12,068 nt of DNA from SLNP01 sp964446435 (lineage in GTDB: Bacteria; Bacteroidota; Bacteroidia; Bacteroidales; VadinHA17): NCBI GenBank assembly GCA_964446435.1, contig CAYUOS010000102.1:1-12068 (forward strand). Direction: 5' to 3'. Both the position numbers and the translations under genes were made by a program. The notes beneath the pieces are model-generated. The model saw nothing but the letters and a program-made list of their open reading frames with translations. It searched no databases and had not been told where the DNA came from. Shown here in pieces: positions 6,264 through 12,068 of the stretch (positions are counted from its first letter, which is position 1; every line of letters starts with the position of its first letter).

Positions 6264-7373
6264 ATGGAAAATGATCTGCTCATAAAGCTTGCAGGTGAAG
6301 AGTGCGCCCCGATTGCCCGAAAGGTGCTCGCCGGCGAACGTATCAATTTATCAGAGGGTATTACCCTATATGGCACCGCATCACTACCTTTTCTGGGGGT
6401 TCTGGCCACTGTAGTCAGGAGACGGATAAACGGACTGAACACCTACTTCAACCACAATTTCCATATAGAGCCCACCAACATCTGCATTTACAACTGTCGC
6501 TTCTGCTCTTATCACAAAAGAGAAGGCGAACCCGGAAGCTGGGAACACAGCATTGAACAGATGATGGAAATTGTTCGACGTTTTGACGATCAGCCGGTAA
6601 CCGAAGTACATATCGTGGGTGGCGTGCACCCGGAATACGACATTCACTACTGGGGGAACCTGATAACCCTGATAAAAAAGCACCGCCGGGAACTGCATAT
6701 AAAAGCTTTTTCTGCCGTTGAACTTGAGTACATGATTGAAAAGGCCGGTTATTCAATTGAGGAAGGCCTCGCACTGCTCAGGGAGAAGGGCCTGGGCTCA
6801 ATACCTGGTGGTGGAGCGGAGATATTCGATGAGCAGCTGAGGGCAAGGATATGCCCTGAGAAGACAACATCTGAAAAATGGCTTGAAATACACGAAACCG
6901 CACACCGCATCGGAATACCGTCAAATGCTACGATGCTATACGGTCATATTGAGGAATACCGGCATAGAATCGACCATATGAACAGACTCAGGGAACTCCA
7001 GGACCGGACAGGTGGTTTCAATGCTTTCATACCTCTTAAGTACAGAAGTGCCAATAACAGCATGTCTCACCTGGGTGAGACAAGTATCACCGAAGACCTT
7101 CGAAACTATGCCGTGTCGAGAATATTCCTCGACAACATACCGCACATCAAATCATACTGGCCGATGATAGGCAAGGAGCAAACAGCCCTCAGCCTCTCTT
7201 TCGGAGTAGATGATATTGACGGAACCATTGACGACACCACCAGGATATACTCGATGGCAGGCTCGGTAGAGAAACCCTCAATGAGCCGCGAGGAGATGGC
7301 CGGACTGGTAAATGCGTCAGGGTACAAACCGGTTGAGAGAGACACTCTCTATAATATTGTCAGGGAGTTCTGA
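6264..7373 (+). CDS. mqnE: Aminofutalosine synthase MqnE (radical SAM, menaquinone biosynthesis)
   Basis: Radical SAM enzyme that joins an adenosyl radical to 3-[(1-carboxyvinyl)oxy]benzoate to make 6-amino-6-deoxyfutalosine, an early step of the futalosine route to menaquinone. The 369-residue length fits. The [4Fe-4S] cluster cysteines are C74, C78 and C81 in ICIYNCRFCSY (73-83), the CxxxCxxC form. Other landmarks are HIEPTN (67-72), EVHIVGGVHPE (114-124), KAFSAVELEYM (147-157), GSIPGGGAEIFDE (178-190), GIPSNATMLYGHIE (217-230), TGGFNAFIPLKYR (249-261) and SFGVDDIDGTIDDTTRIYSMAG (312-333). The last two are highly characteristic of MqnE and separate it from the related cyclase MqnC and the FO synthase family. 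No other mqn gene is in the window. It has its own promoter candidate and appears to be monocistronic. Confidence 0.92.
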   Translation: MENDLLIKLAGEECAPIARKVLAGERINLSEGITLYGTASLPFLGVLATVVRRRINGLNTYFNHNFHIEPTNICIYNCRFCSYHKREGEPGSWEHSIEQMMEIVRRFDDQPVTEVHIVGGVHPEYDIHYWGNLITLIKKHRRELHIKAFSAVELEYMIEKAGYSIEEGLALLREKGLGSIPGGGAEIFDEQLRARICPEKTTSEKWLEIHETAHRIGIPSNATMLYGHIEEYRHRIDHMNRLRELQDRTGGFNAFIPLKYRSANNSMSHLGETSITEDLRNYAVSRIFLDNIPHIKSYWPMIGKEQTALSLSFGVDDIDGTIDDTTRIYSMAGSVEKPSMSREEMAGLVNASGYKPVERDTLYNIVREF

Positions 7374-7423
7374 CAATGGCACTCTTCGACACCTTCAAGG
7401 CAGTGCTGATATAATTTTATCGT

Positions 7424-7431
7424 TACCTTTG
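7424..7431 (+). promoter_or_regulatory. -7 promoter box for the PASTA-gene operon
   Basis: TACCTTTG, identical to the -7 boxes ahead of tgt and rpmH, lies 26 nt before the ATG of the PASTA protein gene. No convincing TTTG -33 box is seen 19-21 nt upstream. It would drive the PASTA-T9SS cargo-pseudouridine synthase genes, which overlap one another. Confidence 0.5.
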
Positions 7432-7457
7432 CGTTACTAACTTATCACCATCAACCA

Positions 7458-8324
7458 ATGAGCCTCAAAGAATTCATATTCAGTAAACTTTTCGTAAGAC
7501 ACCTGGGAATGGCAATAGCCATTTTTACTGCCATCCTGCTTATCCTGCTTATCTGGCTTAACATCTATACCCGGCACGGACAGACCCGCGAAATACCCAA
7601 CTTCATTGGCCGCACACTCGATGAGGCTCAGGCCATAGCCAGCAAGAATAAGTTCAGGTTCGTGGTTATGGACTCTGTCTACACTACAATTGTTCCGAGG
7701 GGAACCATTGCCGAACAGAACCCTTCGGCCGGACACAGAGTCAAGAAACATAGACGCATAAACATCACAATCAACGCCTTTAATCCTGAAATGGCAGTTG
7801 TCCCACGGCTTGTTGGACTTTCACTCAGGCAGGCGCTGGCAACAATCAGGACGGCTGGTTTCGAAGCCGGAAAGCTAAACTACACACCCGACATCTCGGT
7901 CGATTTTGTACTGAAACAATTGTATAACGGGATTGAAATAGCACCCGGCGATACCATACAGAAAGGAGCTGTTCTTGACCTGGTACTGGGCAGCGGCCTG
8001 AGTTCCCGTCGAACTCTGATTCCTAACCTGATAGGCCTGTACCTTGAAGATGCCAGGAATAAGATACTAGTCTCATCCCTGAACCTTGGCACTTACGTTT
8101 ATGACAGTACCATTCTTACCGAAAACGATACCCTGAATGCTTTCGTCTTCAAACAGAACCCGGAATACATTGAGGACGCAACCTTGCAATTAGGGTCTAC
8201 AATTTATCTCTGGCTTACAGTCGACTCACTCAAGCTCCCGGTCGACTCTGCAATGCTGAGGCTGAATGACACAATAAACAGATTCCTGAATACTGACATA
8301 ATGCAATTGCCTGAATCCTTATGA
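7458..8324 (+). CDS. Single-pass membrane protein with three PASTA domains
   Basis: A 288-residue protein with a short basic cytoplasmic N-terminus (1-15), one hydrophobic segment (about 16-37) and an extracytoplasmic part of three PASTA modules at about 42-108, 112-180 and 184-256. Each opens with the typical (V/I)PN/R-(F/L)-(I/V)G-x-(S/T/Y)-L-x-x-A pattern (EIPNFIGRTLDEAQ, VVPRLVGLSLRQAL, LIPNLIGLYLEDAR). The first and third have a Q-N-P turn (87-89, 233-235) and the second a G-x-x-I-x-x-G variant. In characterised proteins PASTA modules bind muropeptides or beta-lactams and sit on Ser/Thr kinases or class B penicillin-binding proteins; here neither catalytic domain is present. A peptidoglycan sensing or scaffolding role in the periplasm is inferred, supported by Ddl downstream. 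The stop overlaps the next start as ATGA, implying coupled translation. Confidence 0.9.
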   Translation: MSLKEFIFSKLFVRHLGMAIAIFTAILLILLIWLNIYTRHGQTREIPNFIGRTLDEAQAIASKNKFRFVVMDSVYTTIVPRGTIAEQNPSAGHRVKKHRRINITINAFNPEMAVVPRLVGLSLRQALATIRTAGFEAGKLNYTPDISVDFVLKQLYNGIEIAPGDTIQKGAVLDLVLGSGLSSRRTLIPNLIGLYLEDARNKILVSSLNLGTYVYDSTILTENDTLNAFVFKQNPEYIEDATLQLGSTIYLWLTVDSLKLPVDSAMLRLNDTINRFLNTDIMQLPESL

Positions 8325-10177
8325 TCAGGAAACAGACCATAATCCTTATACTTCTTACAATCGGCATCCAGAACATCCTGCCACAGGAGATTGTTACCGG
8401 ACTGACAGGGAATAATATACTGACAGGCAGAAAACTCTTGACGGAGGCATCTTATGCCAAAGGCGCAGGGGACACCCTCATTCTCCCGTTCTTCGACGAT
8501 TTTTCACGAAAAGGCCCCTACCCTGATTCAACAAAGTGGGCCGACAGATTCGTGTTTATCAACAACACCTTTACCACCGATCAGCGTACAATAGGTGTTG
8601 CCACATTTGACCTTCTCGATGAAACAGGAAAGCTTTACCCCGAGGCAGAAGCATGGGTCTTCAGGGCCGACAGGCTTACCAGCAAGCCAATAGACCTCCT
8701 CTACCCGGCATCCGACAGCATATGGTTCAGTTTCCTCTATCAACCCGGAGGACTTGGTGATGCTCCTGAGCCGGGAGACTCCCTCACCCTGCAGTTCTGG
8801 TCACCACTGACAGAAACATGGTATAGCATCTGGAAAACGCCTGGCGTTGCCGTTCATCCATTCCAACAGGTTATGATACCTGTTACTGCTCCGGGTTTCC
8901 TGATGAAAGGATTCAGATTCAGGTTCACCGCCTATGGCAGCCTTAGCCCATCGGCTCCCGACCCGGCAATGAAGACAAGCGGAGACCACTGGCATATTGA
9001 CTACGTAAGGCTTGGCCGCAACCGCAACCATGCAGACACAACACTTCACGATGTGGCTGTAACACTCCCTCTAAGGTCGCTTCTCAGAAGCCATGAAACC
9101 ATCCCCATGAAGCACTTCAGGCAGATATACCTGTCGGAAATGGGCTCTTCAATCCCCCTCACATACAGGAATAATGACGATGCAATAAGAAATGTAACCC
9201 GGATGTTCGAAATCAGGAACCTGAAGACGGGTGCCCTGGTACACTCATTCTCGGGAGGAGCAACCAATACACAACCATATAGTGTTGTCAATTACAATGC
9301 ACCGCTCTTCTTTACATACAGCATTACCGGTCCTGATACAGTCTCTTATCAGGTGAAGAGCTACCTCATCACTGACGAATTTGATCCCAAATCGAATGAC
9401 ACGGTTGTATATGTTCAGGATTTCGGAAATATATTTTCATTCGACGACGGTACGGCAGAAGCCGGATATGGAATAAACGGTCAGGGCGCAAGGAATGCAA
9501 TGGTGGCATACCGATTCAGGGCATACGTGCCCGACTCGCTGAGGGCAATAATGATTTGCTTCAACGACAGTTACCAGAACAGCAACCAGAGGGCATTCGA
9601 CCTTGCAGTATGGGACAATGACAACGGATTACCGGGCAACCTTATTTATATCGGCGAAGAGGTAATGGTTGAGCAGGGAGAAGGAATGAATGGATTTCAC
9701 ACCTACATTCTCGATGACCCCGTATACATCGACAATGTCTTTTTCATCGGCTGGAGGCAGCGATCTGAAACATTCCTTAATGCCGGCCTCGACCTGAACA
9801 CCTCACACAACGGCAGGCAATTCTTCTGGCTTAACGGCTCGTGGTACCAGTCACAGGTTGACGGTTCGCTGATGATACGGGCTATAACAGGACCAAGACT
9901 GCCATCAACCGGGATTGGTGATATCCCATCCGGTGCCACAAGAATCAAGCTCTGGCCAAATCCTGTAAGTGATCTGCTTAACCTTGAAGCAGATGAGACA
10001 CTCGCCGCTTCATATTCCCTTTCTCATACAATCTTTGATATTTCAGGCAGAAAGGTATTGAGCGTCGAAAACGTAAACCAGATTGATGTCAGTAGTATGA
10101 AACCAGGCGTTTATATAATGGTTTCGATGCACCGTGGTGCAGTTGTCTCCCGTAACCGATTCATAAAAGCAGGCTGA
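8321..10177 (+). CDS. Secreted T9SS type A sorting-domain protein of unknown function
   Basis: A 618-residue exported protein. The N-terminus (1-22) is a signal peptide with basic RK followed by a run of Ile/Leu. Mature sequence begins near 23, and FFDDFSRKGPYPDSTKWADRF (57-77) starts a probable beta-sandwich resembling concanavalin/MAM-like folds (about 55-232, ending in GDHWHIDYVRLG). A central Ig-like stretch (about 243-365) precedes a second beta-rich region opening with FSFDDGTAEAGYG (372-384). The last 77 residues (542-618) are a type A T9SS C-terminal sorting domain: LWPNPVSDLLNL, IFDISGRKV and SSMKPGVYIM, ending in the basic-Lys-Ala-Gly tail. It is therefore predicted to cross the outer membrane and be attached at the surface or released. 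No catalytic motif is recognisable. It overlaps the PASTA gene (ATGA) and the pseudouridine synthase gene (TGATG), so it is fixed within a housekeeping operon, suggesting a cell-envelope role. Confidence 0.9.
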   Translation: MIRKQTIILILLTIGIQNILPQEIVTGLTGNNILTGRKLLTEASYAKGAGDTLILPFFDDFSRKGPYPDSTKWADRFVFINNTFTTDQRTIGVATFDLLDETGKLYPEAEAWVFRADRLTSKPIDLLYPASDSIWFSFLYQPGGLGDAPEPGDSLTLQFWSPLTETWYSIWKTPGVAVHPFQQVMIPVTAPGFLMKGFRFRFTAYGSLSPSAPDPAMKTSGDHWHIDYVRLGRNRNHADTTLHDVAVTLPLRSLLRSHETIPMKHFRQIYLSEMGSSIPLTYRNNDDAIRNVTRMFEIRNLKTGALVHSFSGGATNTQPYSVVNYNAPLFFTYSITGPDTVSYQVKSYLITDEFDPKSNDTVVYVQDFGNIFSFDDGTAEAGYGINGQGARNAMVAYRFRAYVPDSLRAIMICFNDSYQNSNQRAFDLAVWDNDNGLPGNLIYIGEEVMVEQGEGMNGFHTYILDDPVYIDNVFFIGWRQRSETFLNAGLDLNTSHNGRQFFWLNGSWYQSQVDGSLMIRAITGPRLPSTGIGDIPSGATRIKLWPNPVSDLLNLEADETLAASYSLSHTIFDISGRKVLSVENVNQIDVSSMKPGVYIMVSMHRGAVVSRNRFIKAG

Positions 10178-11220
10178 TGAGCGATTTTCTAAACGACGAC
10201 CCTGCAGAACAACAGGAGCTTTTTGAGCATTTCAGGTTTGTTGTCGACCCCGGCCAGTCTCTGCTCCGTATCGATAAATACATAACTGCAAGAATTGAAG
10301 GGGCCTCACGAACAAGAATCCAGGCCGCTGCAGATGCCGGAAACATTCTTGTAAACCATAACCCTGTAAAACCAAGCTATAAGGTAAAGCCTTCAGACCT
10401 GATACAGATCGTACTGCCAAATCCTCCGCGTGAAATTGAGCTCATCCCTGAGGATATCCCCCTCAATATTGTATTTGAAGACGATCACGTAATAGTAATC
10501 AATAAGGTGCCAGGCATGGTTGTCCATCCCGGTTACGGCAACTACACCGGCACACTGGTTAATGCACTCATGTGGCATCTTAAGGACAATCCGATGTTCA
10601 GTTCCGGAGAGCTGCGCCCCGGCCTGGTACACCGAATCGATAAAAATACAAGCGGACTGCTCGTTATTGCAAAAAGCGAACTCGCACATAACAGGCTTGC
10701 AAGGCAGTTCTTCGAAAGGACGACAAAAAGACAATACCAGGCTCTTGTTTGGGGCATCCCCGATCCTTTAGAGGGTACTGTCACCGGCAATGTCGGCAGG
10801 AACCCCAGAGACAGAAAGATAATGTGCGTCTTTGACGACGGCAGTGATGGCAAACACGCCGTTACACACTACAGTGTTATCGAGAACCTTGGCTATATCT
10901 CACTGATTGAGTGCCGTCTCGAAACCGGCCGCACACACCAGATAAGGGTCCATATGAGCCATATCGGTCACCCCCTTTTCAATGACGAGGAATATGGAGG
11001 CAACAGGATATTAAGGGGTACAACCTTCTCTAAGTACCAGCAATTCGTTCGAAACTGCTTCACCCTTCTTCCACGTCAGGCCCTTCATGCAAAATCACTT
11101 GGATTCACACACCCGGCAACCGGAAAATGGCTGCAGTTCGATTCGGACCTGCCCGCCGACATATCAGTGCTGATTGAAAAATGGCGAACCTACATTTCAG
11201 GCAGGGCGGATTTGAATTGA
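10177..11220 (+). CDS. RluA/RluD-family 23S rRNA pseudouridine synthase with S4 domain
   Basis: Converts uridine to pseudouridine in large-subunit rRNA. The 347-residue protein starts with an acidic tail (1-20), then an S4 RNA-binding domain (about 28-76: LLRIDKYITARIEGASRTRIQ and the ILVNHNPVKPSYKVKPSD stretch), then the catalytic domain. The catalytic Asp is D155 in RPGLVHRIDKNTSGLLVIAK (147-166). Further motifs are VINKVPGMVVHPG (107-119), KRQYQALVWG (184-193) and LETGRTHQIRVHMSHIGHPL (248-267). The last is the conserved arginine/lysine motif of the family. S4 plus these motifs suggest RluD-like specificity for the helix 69 loop, but RluC-like enzymes share the layout, so no symbol is given. 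Its ATG overlaps the stop of the T9SS cargo gene, and ddl follows after 46 bp. Confidence 0.94.
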   Translation: MSDFLNDDPAEQQELFEHFRFVVDPGQSLLRIDKYITARIEGASRTRIQAAADAGNILVNHNPVKPSYKVKPSDLIQIVLPNPPREIELIPEDIPLNIVFEDDHVIVINKVPGMVVHPGYGNYTGTLVNALMWHLKDNPMFSSGELRPGLVHRIDKNTSGLLVIAKSELAHNRLARQFFERTTKRQYQALVWGIPDPLEGTVTGNVGRNPRDRKIMCVFDDGSDGKHAVTHYSVIENLGYISLIECRLETGRTHQIRVHMSHIGHPLFNDEEYGGNRILRGTTFSKYQQFVRNCFTLLPRQALHAKSLGFTHPATGKWLQFDSDLPADISVLIEKWRTYISGRADLN

Positions 11221-11256
11221 CCAAAAAGAGTTTAATTTTACACCCTTATTAAAATT
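11211..11256 (+). promoter_or_regulatory. Possible ddl promoter with overlapping inverted repeat
   Basis: TTTG at 11211-11214, inside the last codons of the upstream gene, is followed after 18 nt by TAATTTTA (11233-11240), one mismatch from the -7 consensus TAnnTTTG. The same -7 sequence forms the left arm of an inverted repeat AATTTTA-N9-TAAAATT (11234-11240 and 11250-11256). The ATG of ddl is 10 bp beyond it. The stretch is AT-rich, so chance matches are possible; ddl may simply be read through from the operon. Confidence 0.35.
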
Positions 11257-11266
11257 CCTTATCACG

Positions 11267-12068
11267 ATGAGAACCATTGCCATCATTGCAGGAGGAAACT
11301 CCTCAGAACATGATGTTTCAATCAGAAGCGCAGCTGCAGTGACTGAGGCTCTGAAAAACAGATATATAACCCATACGATAATGATAGAGGGCGCCAGGTG
11401 GTACTCTCTCGATGAAAAAGGCAGGGTTTTCAAAATCGACCGGAACGACTTCACACTGGAAACAGATGAGGGTAAGGTGAAATTTGATGCCGCATTTATT
11501 GCAATTCATGGCGACCCGGGTGAAAATGGACCGCTGCAGGGATACTTCGATATGCTTGGGATACCTTATGCCAGTTGCGGATTGCTGTGCTCGGCAATCA
11601 CCTTCAACAAAAGTGCATGCAAGTCTTACCTGGCTCAGTTCGGTGTCACTATGGCTGACTCGGTAGTGATAAGGAAAGATAATGGAATAGATACGAATAG
11701 TATTATTGAGAAAACCGGACTCCCATGCTTCGTCAAGCCCAATGAAAGCGGATCAAGTTGCGGGGTGACCAGGGTAAAAGAGGTATCCGGACTTATTCCG
11801 GCAATTGAACTGGCCTTCTCAGAAAGCCAGACAGTAATAATCGAGGCTGAGCTTAAAGGCCGCGAAGTGGCAGTAGGCGTTGTCAAGACAAGCCGGAATG
11901 AAATTATCCTTCCCATTACCGAGATTATCAGCAAGAATGAATTCTTCGACTATGAGGCAAAATATACCCCCGGACTATCAGAAAGGATTACCCCGGCCAA
12001 TTTCAGCGAACAGACATCTCATAGAATCAGAAAAACAGCCTCCGAAATATATGATTATCTCGGATGCA
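11267..12068 (+). CDS. ddl: D-alanine--D-alanine ligase, C-terminally cut by window edge
   Basis: Cytoplasmic ATP-grasp ligase that joins two D-alanines for the peptidoglycan pentapeptide. From the ATG at 11267, 267 codons are present with no stop; the family is about 310-330 residues, so roughly the last 50-60 are missing. Visible motifs are GGNSSEHDVS (9-18, with the substrate Glu at 14), HGDPGENGPLQGYFDMLGIP (81-100), the FNKSACK segment (113-119), the ATP-binding CFVKPNESGSSCGVTRV (154-170) and the FDYEAKYTPG loop (227-236), whose Tyr is typical of D-Ala-D-Ala and not D-Ala-D-Lac ligases. IIEAELKGREVAVGV (191-205) belongs to the ATP-grasp core. The position after a PASTA protein gene fits a shared peptidoglycan theme. 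Confidence 0.96.
   Translation, partial: MRTIAIIAGGNSSEHDVSIRSAAAVTEALKNRYITHTIMIEGARWYSLDEKGRVFKIDRNDFTLETDEGKVKFDAAFIAIHGDPGENGPLQGYFDMLGIPYASCGLLCSAITFNKSACKSYLAQFGVTMADSVVIRKDNGIDTNSIIEKTGLPCFVKPNESGSSCGVTRVKEVSGLIPAIELAFSESQTVIIEAELKGREVAVGVVKTSRNEIILPITEIISKNEFFDYEAKYTPGLSERITPANFSEQTSHRIRKTASEIYDYLGC

Noticed and set aside
7376..7414. 12-codon ORF between mqnE and the PASTA gene
   Set aside because: Far too short, with no ribosome site or conservation evidence; it lies upstream of the -7 box that starts the next unit.
11635..11934. 99-codon minus-strand ORF opposite ddl
   Set aside because: It is fully antisense to the ATP-grasp core of Ddl and has a Ser/Thr/Leu-rich shadow composition.
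1..12068. Hidden defence system, mobile island, CRISPR array or biosynthetic cluster
   Set aside because: All sizeable frames are explained by core genes; no direct-repeat arrays, transposase or integrase motifs, tRNA attachment sites or shifts in codon use were seen.

Overview
The window is an ordinary housekeeping stretch from a member of the Bacteroidota, most likely Bacteroidales or a relative; the order cannot be fixed from this sequence. Three things point there: a secreted protein with a type IX secretion (T9SS) C-terminal sorting domain, a Bacteroidota-type promoter signature (TAnnTTTG -7 boxes close to start codons, with few obvious Shine-Dalgarno sites), and Bacteroidota-like versions of Tgt, the ECF sigma factor and Ddl. 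I see no mobile element, CRISPR array, tRNA, rRNA, toxin-antitoxin pair or recognisable defence gene.

Left part, minus strand (1-3486): a carboxyltransferase (beta) subunit of a biotin-dependent acyl-CoA carboxylase or methylmalonyl-CoA decarboxylase, cut by the left edge. A gap of about 200 bp separates it from a tgt-lptF/G pair (5 bp apart) with a good promoter candidate at 3456-3486. Tgt lacks all three zinc-ligand cysteines of the canonical family.

Centre, plus strand (3553-6218): a membrane-anchored family 2 glycosyltransferase overlaps an ECF sigma factor gene by 10 bp, which is followed after 1 bp by rsmG (GTG start). These three look like one operon, whose candidate control region carries a perfect 7-bp-arm palindrome just before the first ATG. 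Next is rpmH (ribosomal protein L34) with its own -7 box and a strong intrinsic terminator.

Right part, plus strand (6216-12068): mqnE, a radical SAM enzyme of the futalosine route to menaquinone, has a promoter whose -33 box lies in the rpmH terminator's T-tract. A second promoter candidate drives a tightly coupled set: a single-pass membrane protein with three PASTA domains, a 618-residue T9SS cargo protein of unknown function, an RluA/RluD-family pseudouridine synthase, and then D-alanine--D-alanine ligase, cut by the right edge. PASTA modules and Ddl both belong to the peptidoglycan world, so the uncharacterised cargo protein locked between them is the most interesting open question here.

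I found no convincing undescribed multi-gene system. The points worth following are the PASTA/T9SS-cargo/Ddl linkage, the zinc-site loss in Tgt, the ECF sigma factor without a neighbouring anti-sigma gene, and the compact promoter layout.
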